Source of the DNA: Amaurobius ferox | Lineage: Eukaryota; Arthropoda; Arachnida; Araneae; Amaurobiidae | Length of the DNA: 64,000 nt | NCBI GenBank assembly: GCA_951213105.1 | Contig: OX578152.1 | Location: forward strand, 96,160,568 to 96,224,567 | Direction of reading: 5' to 3' | Part shown: positions 48,346 to 59,696 of the stretch, piece after piece | Numbering within the stretch: the first letter of the stretch is position 1 | Layout of the letters: every line of letters starts with the position of its first letter | Made by a program: the position numbers and the translations under genes | The notes under the pieces: model-generated | What the model saw: the letters and a program-made list of their open reading frames with translations, nothing else | Told to the model about the DNA's origin: nothing | The model's database searches: none

Positions 48346-48699
48346 CACGCCTGGCTCTCTCCATAAAAGCAGCATTTCATTCATAAACATTTTTCCAATC
48401 ATTTCATTCATCGCAATAATATAATAATTTATTTTATTTAAAAACTTGAGACCATGGAGGTACAAGTAATTATACTCTATGCTCAAAACTTCATCAAAAA
48501 ATCGTTTGCTTCTCTGTAAAATAAATGATTGTTTCATATCAGTTATATTGCAGACTCCATGAGCTAAATAATTTTGCATTAAAGAAATGCAGCAATTCTT
48601 ATACAACTCATTCTACATATTTTGCCATTTGCCTTTTCCATAAGTGAAAAGTAGGCTTCGTTGTAGAAATAATCAAAGTTGGATGATCTTTTAAACTCA

Positions 48700-49270
48700 A
48701 ATATATTGTACTTGCGTTATTTCAGTATGTAGATGCACAGAATTTAAGCAAAAATAAAGCGGTTTTAGGATGGATACAACACTAAATATGAATTAAAAAG
48801 AACTTTAAAAAAATCATGATTTTGAGACAAGATGGATGCCATATTTTATTTTGAAGTGGGTCACGTGATCTCTTCATGTAAAAGGCGTAACTATTATTTT
48901 AATTTTTATGTAAAAAACTACTGAATATATTTTGCTGAATTTTTTTTTATATATTTTATGGAATAATTTGAATATTTCCTAAAACTTTCAAAGCAATTTG
49001 TGAATTTTAAATCCCCTTAAAAAGTGTTTGAAAAATTAGGTCCCATAGGGGTCAATGTATTTCATTTTTTCAACCCGGGTTCAATCCAAAACTAATTGGG
49101 TGATATTATTCATTTATATTCCCATAGGTCTCATAGACCGTCTGAACAACATACTAAAATTTCATTTTGATAAAGTCATTTTTATGGCAGTTATCGTGCT
49201 AACGGACAGACAGACAGAATGAACAAAGTCATAAACACTTTTCAACTTTGTTGTAAAGTGTTAAAAATCT
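48700..49270. repeat. Probable dispersed repeat (ACGGACAGACAGACAGA type)
   Basis: Contains GGTCCCATAGGGGTCAATG, CCCATAGGTCTCATAGACCGTCTGAA and GCTAACGGACAGACAGACAG, then TTTTCAACTTTGTTGTAAAGTG. The tetranucleotide-like GACAGACAGACAG string and the surrounding wording are typical of arthropod dispersed non-coding repeats. There is no second copy in the window, so the call rests on style. Confidence 0.35.
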
Positions 49271-50545
49271 GTATGTACAATAAAAAATATATAAACGCTG
49301 TCCACTTAAAATTGGAAATCTTGATCTGATCTCATGTAACGGTGTTGATTACATTGTCAGAATTTGAATTGTTTATCATATAAATGTAAGTATCAATTTG
49401 AAATATAATATAATACTTATTCAGTTAGGTAGTAGTTATTCGTATTACTACTTTGTTATTAGTAGATTTTCTTTCTTTGGAAATGTTAGTATAAATCTTC
49501 AATCGTAAAAATTTTGTGATTTACCATGTGACAACTCCTTTAATTTTTATCCTTTTTCTCCCATAATAAAATTAGGTTTCAAGGATAAACCAATTACGGA
49601 GTGCCCAGGCAGCCTTTAAACTCCAATCTAAGGGTCGGCTGGTAAATAGTAAAAAAGATAACTTACATAATAAAATTACTGCTCTATTGACGATACAAAG
49701 AGATTTTCAAAAACCTTGCACCACTTTACCTCTCATGTGTGCCATTCTTTATTTTTTTGGCTTTAAATTTAATTGTTTTGTATTTCATATTAAGACCTTT
49801 TATTAAGTGTGTAGATGCCACATTTAGTGACCCATCATTAGAGTAGGACTATTGAGACCGCATGAAGCATGGGTGAAATGGCTAGTTTTAAAATAAACTT
49901 GAACATAATTTGAAAACCTGAAATACATATAAAAAAAAAATACCTTTAGATTCAAAGTAGTGCATAAGAATGTTATCTATTAATAATCTTACTGTCATCA
50001 TTATTAACTATCATAATATTTAGTTAATTACTCAAAATATTTATAAAATTAACCAAAATATGAAAATCAGCAAGTTTAGTCTGCCTATTGTGTAATAATT
50101 AAAGGATGGAGACAGAAGAAAAAAGGTTTTGTGGACTCTCAGTAACACACGATACAAAATTAATTGTGCAATCGCACCATTTATGTGAACAAAAAAATTT
50201 AGTAAAATATTTATTCATTTGTACTGACTCGCTATAAAAACAACCTGTTGTTAATATTTAAAATGAGTCACTATAAAAAATATTGTATTTGCAGAGCAAG
50301 TAATGAGTTGCCCGCATCAGATTTTTTATTAACCCAAAAACTTTTACATCCATCAATGACCAAAAAATTTTCCTCTTGTTCAATGATCTGGGTATCCATT
50401 GAGGATTTTACTTCCTTTTTTCATGGAATGTAACTGTCCCTTCGCATGACAACGGAATGATGTGTCAGCTACGTCATGTGTCTGCTGCCAGTTCATTTTC
50501 AGAAAATTTTCCCAATTTTTCTTGTAAAATTAACTGTGTACACAG
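49271..50545. other. Intergenic, nothing firmly recognised
   Basis: AT-rich. A GAGTTGCCCGCATCAGATTTTTTATT string at 50305-50330 matches the closing motif of dispersed repeat family A, so a short end fragment of that family is probably present at about 50270-50330. Confidence 0.5.
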
Positions 50546-52260
50546 TCATTGAATGAATGAATGAATGAAATGAAGGTGGGTGGCTCCAGAAGAGCCCAGC
50601 ACATCGACCAGAGGTCTATTGTACTACCCCAAAAAAAGAAAGATCTTTAAGAAAAGAGACCAGTAGCCGATGCAAAAATAAGCAGGCACTTGACAGGTAT
50701 GTCATTCAGCTCCCAGGGTTCAATCACATGTCGACCAATGTGCTCGAATTTGTGAGTAGAGTAAGCCTCACATTCACAGAGAATGTGAGCAGCAGTTTCT
50801 TCGCTGTAGTTGCAGCCTCTGCAAAGCGAATCTTTTGTGATACCCATAATGTTAAGGTGTCTCTTGAGGGTGCAGTGCCCAGTAAGGAGCCCAACAGCCC
50901 TCCTGATGCCAGTTGAGCTTGAAAAGTTTTCTACTGAGCTTGAAAAGTTCTTTTTGACGTGTACTAGGGCAATTGCAGTTGAGAATTTTCGCTTGCCTTT
51001 TTCCCTTAGTATTATGCCAGCTCTTACATTGAAGCTTCCTGAAGATGTCATAGACAATTCTTCTAACAAGGTCATTGGGGATTCCCAAGGCTGGCTCAGG
51101 GCCCACAAAAGGGGTACTTGAGCCTTTCCTAGCAAGTTCATCTGCCAACTCATTGCCAGGAATGCCCGAATGACCAGGCACCCAGTAAAGAATGACATTG
51201 TTATTGCTAGCAATTTCACAGAGTGCATTATAGCATTCCCAAACAAGGGAAGACGTCATAGTGAACTTCCCAAGAGCAATAAGAGCAGCCTGACTGTCAG
51301 AACAGATGAAAATTTGACTATTCTTATACTTCCTGTCATAGCAGATTCTACAACACATAAGGATGGCAAAGACTTCGGCCTGAAAGACAGTAGCAAAATT
51401 GCCAAGTGGATAAGACAGCTCAGTACCATCATCAGGGCAGCAAACACCAGCACCATTGCTTGTGCCAATCTTCGAGCCATCCGTGTACCATACAAAACAG
51501 TTCCGTTTATTGTAGGTGGAAGTCTTCTTCCAGTCGTCCCGCGAGGGGACCTGAATTTCATAAGGCTTATCAAACGTGTATTTGACATGAATGCCATCAG
51601 ATGGCATACAGAAATAAGGATGACTAGCAACATTACTGTTAAGTTCACCCCAAGATAGATACCTTGAGTAATCTTTCCAGTATTTCAGATATTTAAGTCT
51701 GTTCATGCAGATAAGCGCTTCTGCTTCAATACGCATGTAGAGCGGATGCAAACCGAGTAAAAGTTCAAGAGTTGCAGTAGGAGTAGTTTTCATGCATCCA
51801 GAGATTGCAATGCACACCATCCTTTGAAGCTTAACTAGTTCTAGTTTAGCTGTTTCACATCCAATTCTGGACCACCAAACAATGGATCCATAGGAAATGA
51901 TAGGACAGATTACCATGGAGTAAATCCAATGGATAGCTTTAGGATTTAAGCCCCAGGTTTTCCCAATGGCATTCATACAAGACCAGAAGATTCTTCTGGC
52001 TGTAGTCGTGCAATAATCCAAGTGTCTCTTCCAGTTGAGTCCCTTGTCAAAGTAAATTCCCAAGAATTTAATCTCCTTGGAGCAAATAAGCTTCTGCCCA
52101 AAGAAGCGAATGTCCCCAAGATTAAGTATGCATTTCCTAGTAAACTCAACCAAAGCAGTCTTATGTGGATTGACAGTAAGACCTGCATTTTTGCACCATG
52201 TCTCAACCCTCCTAAGAGCAGTAGACATGTCAGAGCTTAACGCAGGACAGGTAACTGGGT
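50546..52260 (-). pseudogene. 5'-truncated I/R1-like LINE, RT thumb plus RNase H
   Basis: The minus strand carries the C-terminal part of a non-LTR retrotransposon ORF2. It starts around PALSSDMSTALRRVETWCKNAGLTVNP (about 52240), the end of the reverse transcriptase palm and thumb. The RNase H domain follows with WYTDGSK (about 51490), AEVFAI (about 51385), SDSQAA (about 51300) and VPGHSGIPGNELADELA (about 51175-51125). A Cys-rich tail (LCRGCNY...AAHILCECEA) reads in another frame from about 50920 and stops near 50650. The 3' end has a simple (GAAT/ATGA)n tail at 50548-50570 on the plus strand. The endonuclease and most of the RT are missing. A frameshift near 50912 and a 21-bp in-frame duplication (50914-50955) mark decay. 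Confidence 0.88.
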
Positions 52261-52940
52261 TGAGAGGCTCCTTTGGTTCAAGAGCATTCCAATCAACAGA
52301 GAAAATTCCAATGAACATAATTATCCTATAATAATCACGGGCCGGGCCGGGACATCCATGGGTTTCTGTTTGATCCAATCCATGGATTGAACAGCGGCTG
52401 GCAGCAATTGGGACACTCCAGATTATCAAACTTTTTCGGCTGGCATGTTGTTAAACAATAAGTACATGTGCTGGCTATCTAACACTAGAAGTTTTCAATG
52501 GCTACGTAGGCAAATTTTTGGGATGGTCTGGCCCTCAGGCTGAACATGGGCTGCATGACACATTACTGCACTGTTACCAGCTGGACCTTGCCGCTTTCAT
52601 TGGAAGCAGTAATTTTAAATTTTTTAGAGAAGTTTTTAATAATGATTTTATTTCTACCAAGCTAAATCGAATGTTTTGTTTACAAAGATATTTTTAACTT
52701 TTTGACCATCTGTGGCAAAATGTGGCAAAATAATTTGGAGAGACATAAAACCAGGAACCAAAATTAGCAAATAAAATATTTTTAATGTTTACTACTTTTT
52801 ACTTCAATGCAAACATTTGCTTTAAAATGATCTTGAAAATTTGTTTTTTGCTTGCTTGAATTTTCTTCAAAGCATGTGCTTTTCTATGACTGTCTCTGGA
52901 AGGGCTGTATTGGTAAGATTCAAAATAAATATAACACTAA
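52261..52940. other. Junction region upstream of the LINE, unassigned
   Basis: 52330-52610 is GC-richer (GGGCCGGGCCGGG, an ATCCATGG...CCATGGAT inverted repeat, TGGTCTGGCCCTCAGGCTG) and probably an unidentified repeat. The rest is AT-rich. No gene was recognised. Confidence 0.4.
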
Positions 52941-52944
52941 AGAC

Positions 52945-53109
52945 AACAGTACCAAATTTAAGCTTTCAAGCTTGGTTCGGTTCTCAAGTTATTCCCGTAA
53001 GCATGTAACTTCCTATTACGGGTCGGGCCAGTATGGTTTAAAATCTAAAGAATGAAAATATATAATGAAAGACAAGATATGTTTAATTTCAAATTTGTAG
53101 CTACTCCGG
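52945..53109 (+). repeat. Satellite-like repeat, left part of a split array
   Basis: One unit and a partial: AAATTTAAGCTTTC, then GGTTCTCAAGTTATTCCCGTAAGCAT, then CTATTACGGGTCGGGCCAG, then AAAATCTAAAGAATGAAAATATA and AAAGACAAGATATG. The same order recurs at 58184-58720. The array is cut at AGCTACTCCGG (53099-53109) where a LINE begins. Confidence 0.8.
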
Positions 53110-53564
53110 CTTTATCAAAAATGGTGTTAGACAGGGAGATACACTTGCTTGTCTACTTTTCAACCGGAGAAGTTAGGTACCCCTGGAGAAGTTAAGAGAT
53201 GCAATATCAATACTAAAAGAAATATTTATCACAAATCTATTCAAATTCTTGCATATGCTCATAACATCAATATTATAGCCAGAACCACTAATGATTTAAA
53301 GGCCTTTCTTGTCTTTTAAAGCGCTGCTGATAAAATGCATCTGAAAATTAACAAAGACAAAACTAAATGCATGGCTTTCACTAGAAGTGGGTCTATCTCC
53401 CTTGTTTTTGAGGCTGATTTGTACAAATTTGAATCTGTTGAGCATTTTAACTACCTCTGATCTAAAAATAAACTAAAAATAACAATTTAGAAATTCAAAA
53501 ACAAATTAAAGCTGCAAATCACTGTTTCCATAGATTAAGAATTTTTTTTAGATTAAACCCAATT
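53110..53564 (+). pseudogene. LINE reverse transcriptase relic, first half
   Basis: Broken + frames read GFIKNGVRQGDTLACLLFN (53109-53165), the conserved RT motif. Next is IQILAYAHNINIIARTTND at about 53240-53300, where the catalytic YADD is replaced by YAHN. Then come MHLKINKDKTKCMAFTRSG and FESVEHFNYL. It ends with IQKFKNKLKLQI and HRLRIFFRLN just before the 4.1-kb insertion and continues at 57707. It resembles the endonuclease/RT type of RTE or Jockey-like elements and is 5'-truncated within the RT domain. Confidence 0.8.
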
Positions 53565-54739
53565 GGACAAGCGTCTGGGGGAGAGGAATCTATCCAAACA
53601 TTATTAGACTTCAAAAATTTTCTTCTCATGCACGTAGGGAAAATTATGGAGATAAAATCAGAGTTGGGGAATGTATCAAGATGACTGGATTGTTGTTGAA
53701 TTAAAAAAAAAAATGAAATAATAAAATGGAATCATAAATGAATTTATTTGTTTTTTTATTCACTAAGTTATTAGTATTATTAGATAGTTTCTAATGTTAA
53801 ATTCAAATTAATTTATTGTATGTAGAATTACTAAGTAGCATGCCCTCTTATTTAAGTAAACTTAAAATATATTTTAATCAGTTGGCAGGGAGGGGGTTCA
53901 AGTGAATGCTTAAAACATTTATCATTTTTACCAATTTAATTTAAAATATGCTCTGAACCCGATGTTTATTGTGTTTTCACTTAAGCAGAATATGATAGAT
54001 TCTGCATTTGACATACTATGTGTATGTGCAACCCAAATGTACTTATTCATTCTGTAAATATTGCTGGGAAATATGTATAGATTTATTTCAAGAAGTAGAG
54101 GAAGTTTAAAATTGGTTTGTTTATTGGAACTTGAAAATTCAAGTAAAATTGTTTAAATTTACAGTATAATTTGCATTTCCCCTGTCAGGTTCAATTCATA
54201 TTTCCAGACGTGTAGCTACAGTAGAGACCAGAGTCAATGTGTAAAATTGACGATCTCTTTCCCCCCCCCCCCCCCCCCTTCAATACACTAGCATTTAGAA
54301 AATCGAATCCAAGAAAATAATAAAAATAGTTTGTGTAATTTATGAAATTCAGATATATACTATTTTTTCTCATTAGTTGTAACAATTTAATTCTTTGGGA
54401 GAGTCGAGAAAAAATTGAACAAGATAAATCTATTTTTAGCATTCTATGGTCAAAACCAGATCCCCCTCTATTGACGATGGTTTTGATACACCTGTAACTC
54501 CCAAGGTCTCTGACATGGGGAAGTGGCAAAAGGATGCATGGCATAGGGGCTTGGTACATATAGTGTATGCATACGCATAGCCAGGGGGGGTGCCCGGGCA
54601 CCCTCCCCCCGCTCTGGTAAAGATTACCACAAAATTTCTGCAATAAGACAGTCACCAAAAGTTTTGATTACCAGATTTAAAAAAAAAAAAATCAAACGTT
54701 GAAAAGAACAATAAAACTCTTTACACTTCTATCAAAGTT

Positions 54740-55700
54740 TCATTTATATAGTTGAAGCATTTGAGCGCATCGTATATGGCACAAAGTCAGAATCAGACTC
54801 TGACACTACCTGGAGTGCTCAGTGTAAAAGAGAGTGCCTTAGCATTACTCAATTCTACAACATGGTTTGATTTTATAGCAACTTTTGTCACCACCTACCA
54901 GTATTTGTTACATTTAGAAGAGAGAACCATCAAACTTCAAGGCCGAGCAACCGACATCGTTGAGGCCTACAATCAGATTGAAGAAATAAATTTGTACATT
55001 TCAGAAAGAAATACAGTGGATGAATGTTATGAAAGTATCTATCAGCAAGCAGTTTTGATGGGTCAAAAAATCAATATAGAACCCTCAGTGCCACGAATTT
55101 CAGAAAGACAAGTTCATCGAAGTAGTGTGAAGTGCAATTCATCGTTTAATTTTTATAAAGAAAATTTAGCCATACCGTTACTTGACAGCATAATATCAAA
55201 TTTGAAATCGCAATTCACTGGACTAGAAAAAAAAGCTTCATCCTTACTACCCATTTTACCTTCAATTTCATTGAACTAAACTAAAGAAAATGCTTTGGAA
55301 CAATTGAGGGAGATTTATAATGATGAATTGCCAACCGCAGAACTCAGCTCAAGAAATGAAGCGCTGGTGTGCGCATTTCAAATCTAATTCCCAATCAGAT
55401 CTTCCAAGCACACCAGCTACAGCTTTAAAATATATACACGAAAATTTCTTTCCAAATATCAGCATTCTTCTTCGTATTGCAGCAACCCTTCCTGTGACAT
55501 CTTGTGAATGTGAACGTTCTGCAAGCAGTTTGAGGAGACTGAATAATTGCACTAGAGCTACGATGACTGAAGAAAGATTATAGTTCCCTTGCTTTAATCC
55601 AAATTCACTACAACAAAAATATATCAATTGGCAGAGTAATTGATGTTTTTGCTGGTATACACCCAAGAAAATTGCAGTTAGGAAATACTTTAAATGGCTA
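54740..55700 (+). pseudogene. hAT transposase relic (ZMYM1-like type)
   Basis: The first open segment (54752-55279) holds a central RNase-H-like/insertion-type part: TTWFDFIATFVTTYQYLLHL, then ERTIKLQGRATDIVEAYNQI, ending near KASSLLPILPSISLN followed by a stop at 55277-55279. The second segment (about 55380-55700) has the hAT dimerisation domain (FPNISILLRIAATLPVTSCE, then CERSASSLRRL) and the tail of the type IGRVIDVFAGIHPRKLQLG, which continues after a frame change. The N-terminal zinc finger and first catalytic region are missing or unreadable. Inactive. Confidence 0.8.
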
Positions 55701-55754
55701 AAATAGAGTAAAACGACCTTTCAGTTACTGCAAGCCATTTCCAGATTCAAGGGC

Positions 55755-56530
55755 TTTTTTATTACTTTCCCTGCAATACATGGTAATGTATAGGAAAAGT
55801 ATTGGAATCATGCCGAAAATCGCAACTCGAGTTTCCGATGGATCTACACGTTTCGAGACCTCTGGAATACGAAAAAACTAGTTTTAGCGTGACGTCTGTC
55901 TGTCTGTGCAGATTCTGTATCCACTCAAAAAACTAATGGACTGAATTTCATAACATTTAGTAGGTAAGTCACCTGTGGGCGAATCTGGCGCTGATTAGTT
56001 TTGGGTACGATTCGGGATAAAAGAACCTGCCTTTTTTTGCGAAATGGCCCGCAAAAGTTTGTATCCACTCTAGCTGAAAAACTAATGGGGACCGAAATTT
56101 CACAAAATTCGGTAAGTCACTTGTGGGCCACCCTGGTGCTGATTAGATTTTGGTACGATTCGGAAAAAAATAACCTGCCTTTTTTTGCAAAATGGCCAGC
56201 CAAAATCTAAAATAAAAAACTAAATAAAACTAATAAAACTAAATAAAATAACCAAAATCTAAAATAAAATGTATGCTCAAATACATCCATTAAATGCTTA
56301 TTTAATACGTAATTTTTATCGAAGAAAAGAATAAGACCAACCCTATTACACTAGGACTAACCGTTCTCAAGATATTTTAGTTTTTTCGTATATTCTCTAC
56401 GCCACCTTTGAAAATAAGTTGTTACCAAATGAGAACGAAAATTGAATTAAAAGTGAATTAAATTGAATTAAAATAAAGAGAACGTGAATATAAGTCTGCA
56501 GGGAAAGTTATGTGCTGCCCACATCAGATT
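55755..56530 (+). repeat. Dispersed repeat family A, copy within the hAT
   Basis: Opens TTACTTTCCCTGCAATACAT...GGAAAAGTATTGG and AACTCGAGTTTCCGATGG. It has a tandem internal block (GTATCCACTCNAGCTGAAAAACTAATGG, CACCTGTGGGCGAATCTGG and GATTAGTTTTGGGTACGATTCGG, seen twice, at about 55916 and 56061). It closes with GGAAAGTTATGTGCTGCCCACATCAG and a T run. Matches 25126-26215 at the ends and 12240-12760 in the interior. Confidence 0.78.
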
Positions 56531-57706
56531 TTTTTATTGGAATTAATAATTAATGTGTATTAAGTGTTTTAAAAAGTTTCCTGTTTTCATTTGGAAATGA
56601 AATTACTTATCTTGTATACAGGGCCTGATGCAAGTATTTTTTAATAAATTTTCTCAATTGAAATTAATTTTTTTAAATATTTTTATTTACACATTTCGAA
56701 AAGTCTTAAAATCGGAGTTTTACTTATAATCTCGCTCCTATAAGAATATTTTTTATCAGGGCACCCCCCCCGTGCCAACAGCTGGCTACGCCTATGGTAT
56801 GAGAAAGTTAAATATAATATAAAATATGTAGTGGTGATGGCGGGAGGGGGGCGAAAAATTGTGTTTATAGCACTGACAATCCTAACTTTTTTAAATTTGA
56901 ACCGTCCGTCCAACAACAAAGAAAAAGCATGAAAAAGGCAAAAAAGTAAAATCTGTGTTAATAACATGTCTTAAAAAATAACAAAGGCATCATTTATTGT
57001 TTTGTTCCGTGATTTTAACAAAGATTTATATTTTTAGCCATTTATACAGAAAAAACTTATTAAAATTCTTGCCCTTTTTCCAGAAAATGGTTTTATTCAA
57101 TTTTAACCCAATTCTGGAGGCCCCCCCCCCCTTGATACTCTTTTGCATAATTCTGGAATTCGATCAAAATTTCCCTTAATACTTAAGTTGCATTCTATAA
57201 AAATTTCTCCATTACTGACAAAACAAATATTTGCTTTTAGGATATCTTATTTATTGTAATATTTCTAGGCAAATACTATTGGAACTTCGTTTAATTACGA
57301 TATAATTTTTGTGAAAAAAGCAAAATATAAAAATAAAGAATCCAAGGGCTTTTTATATAACTTTGATAGAAAAACACTAGATGGCAACACCAAAATCATC
57401 AAGGTAGAATCTTTTTGTAAAGGAATTCTACATAGACACATATTTTCATTTTACTTTGCAGTGTTTCCATCTTATACTTCTCCTTTCTGTTTCATGTACA
57501 CTCTAGAAAATTATTTTAGTTTTTAGCTAATTTTAGAAAAATAGATTGATTAGATGTGTCTAGAGTGCCTTGATAAACCATATTTGTTTAACTTTTTCCC
57601 TGTTCTATCCCTACACATATGCACACTCTAGTTTGGAGATTCAAAGGAAAATTTCCCAAGTGGATTTCCCATTGTGGATAGATTCCTCTCCCCCAGACAC
57701 TTGTCC

Positions 57707-58183
57707 TGACAAGGTAGAACAAAATTACAGCTATAAGTATGCATAAGACTTACCTTAATTTATGCTTCAGAAACCTGGACTCTCACAGGACATAATGAAA
57801 ATTATTTTTGCTTGTTTAAGTGAAAATTTAGTATTATAGCGTACATAGTATTTTTGGTGGAATTCAGGAAAATTATATTTGGAGAAGATACAATTTTGAA
57901 CTATACAAATTATATCAAGATTCTGACATAATTAAATATATTAAAGTTAACAGAATGCAATGGGCAGAATATTTGCTAAGAATGTATAAGAAACACAAAG
58001 AAAATTTCTATATCCAGACAGATAGGTAAAAAACCCACAGGATGACTGCAGTTGAGATGGATCGATTATCTGGACAAGGACTTTGAGGTGTTAAAGATTA
58101 AAAATTGGAGAAGCAGCTTGGAAGAATCTTCTGAGGAAGGCCAAGGCCCACAGTGGGCTGTTGAGCCATTAATAATGATAATG
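57707..58183 (+). pseudogene. LINE relic, second half (3' end)
   Basis: Continues the RT-containing ORF after the insertion: LTLIYASETWTLTG (about 57748-57790), then NRMQWAEYLLRMYK-like and GRPQLRWIDYLDKDFEVLKIKNWR (about 58035-58110). It ends LEESSEEGQGPQWAVEPL followed by an (AATAATGAT)-type simple tail at 58169-58183. The C-terminal R-x-R-W-x-D motif and the GGCCCACAGTGGGCTG 3' end are typical of these endonuclease/RT LINEs. Confidence 0.8.
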
Positions 58184-58720
58184 AGCTGCTCTGGTTCTCA
58201 AGTCATTCCTAAAAAACACTTATCTTGCTATTGCTGACTCAGACCGGGCTGGATAGTAAGGGTCAAAATCCAAAGAATTAAAATATTACGACGAAAGGCA
58301 ACAATATCCATAATTTAAGCCTTCTAGCTGTTTTGGTTCTTAAGTAATCTCCAAAACATTACTTCTTAATATGGGCCCAGAACGGGCAGAACTAGTAAAG
58401 TTCAAAATATACAAGATGCCTTAATTTGAGCTTTCTAGCTACTCCGGTTTTCAAGTCATTCCCAAAGGACGTGCACCTTATTATAACAGGCTCAAAATGG
58501 GTGGAACTGGCAAAGTTCAGAATCCAAAGAATAAAAATATATACATATATTATAAAAGACAACAACATATTAAATTTAAACATTTTAGTTGCTCTGGTCC
58601 TCAACTTATTCCCCCAAAATGAGTATATTTTTCTGACAGGATAGCCCACTTAAAATTCAAAATACAAATAATCAAAATGTACCACATAAAAACAAAGACA
58701 TGCCAAATTTAAAGCCATAT
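58184..58720 (+). repeat. Satellite-like repeat, right part of the split array
   Basis: Units of about 110-150 bp start near 58193, 58335, 58446 and 58596. Each has GGTTCTCAAGTCATTCCC, then GGGCYCAGAACGGGCAGAACT, then AAAGTTCAAAATCCAAAGAAT, then AAAGRCAACAA and AATTTAAGCCTTCTAGCT. The first bases AGCTGCTCTGG (58184-58194) repeat AGCTACTCCGG at 53099-53109, the likely duplicated LINE target site. Confidence 0.82.
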
Positions 58721-59660
58721 TGAATAGTGGAACCTGGTTAATTAGAGCCTCAATGATTTGAAATGCAGCAAATGTGTGTGCTGAAACAGCAGATAGACAC
58801 TTCTATCGAAGAACTGTTGTAGCTATGGTAGAATCAGAATGTGTATACTCTTTCAGCCCTCAATAGAACAATGATGGGAAGACACTTTGAAATATGTCTC
58901 CTAAACAATCGGTTCATGCTAAACTTTCTCAATGCAGAGAAAAGAAAAAACAGTCTTTATGCAGAGCAAAAATTTGTCGATATCTCCCTGCATTTATTTG
59001 CACAGAAAACATTTTATAAATTTATTCGAATTACATATAATTAAAATAAGTTACTTGGCTGTAAATTGTTTGGATAGATACTGACCACCTTGTCTGCCCT
59101 GACACTTTGCTACTATCTGCATGTCAAATTTCATAACTGACCTGATTATTGCTTTAGAGGAACTATGAGGATAATTGCTACAAACACAGACAGACATCAC
59201 ACTTTATTATTATAGACATAATATTCCCTAGAAAATCGGAGGCTTTTTTTTATTATGTTGATCCCCACCCCCATCACTGAACTAGGGTCGCTACTTTAAA
59301 ATCAATCGGGCTGAAAAACACACCTAGTTCAACCCAAAGTGCAAAATGTTAAATTTTAATGGAAGCACTGTTAAGAGTCAAAATAAAAATAGCTTTAAAA
59401 ACGTGTCTTTTTTTTTTTCTTTTTTGCATTTTTACCCCCCGTGCCCCCCAAGTATTGTTTCTTAGGAGCGAGGTTTAACTGTTTTTTGCATAAAAACATC
59501 ATACAGAAATAGACTAAAAATCAGTGGAATAAATAGCCCTTTAATTATATCTATTAATGGTCCACATTTGGATAATTTTAATCCAGAATTAGCCATTAAT
59601 AAATTTTCGACTGATAAAGGTATATATGTTAATAGAGAAGGATAAATAGCTATCCAATTT

Positions 59661-59696
<36 letters not shown>

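Larger units (their letters stand above)
54570..56796 (+). mobile_element. hAT DNA transposon (about 2.2 kb)
   Basis: The left end reads CATACGCATAGCCAGGGGGG and the right end is the complement of CATAGGCGTAGCCAG, the form of many hAT terminal repeats, each next to a GGTGCCC/CACCCCCCC block. GTATG flanks both ends (54565-54569 and 56797-56801), a partial target duplication. The interior has a decayed transposase on the + strand and, at 55755-56530, an inserted dispersed repeat. Confidence 0.75.
53565..57706. mobile_element. 4.1-kb insertion bounded by a 32-bp inverted repeat
   Basis: The ends 53565-53596 and 57675-57706 are reverse complements with one mismatch (GGACAAGYGTCTGGGGGAGA... on each inward strand). 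The element splits a LINE reading frame: RT sequence stops at 53564, and the next part of the same protein (LTLIYASETWTL) resumes after 57706. I could not define a clear target-site duplication. Its own coding content is unclear; the centre is occupied by a hAT element (54570-56796). Superfamily unknown. Confidence 0.6.

Noticed and set aside
51170..51658. Plus-strand 162-codon frame
   Set aside because: Antisense shadow of the LINE RNase H coding region.
50647..52429. Long minus-strand frame as a host gene
   Set aside because: It encodes LINE RT/RNase H with a simple-repeat tail; the first ~55 codons beyond 52260 are unrelated read-through.
58725..58760. Pogo/Tigger-like terminal repeat
   Set aside because: Only a loose match to CAGTAGAACCTCGATTATC, with no partner end, no TA-flanked element and no transposase nearby.
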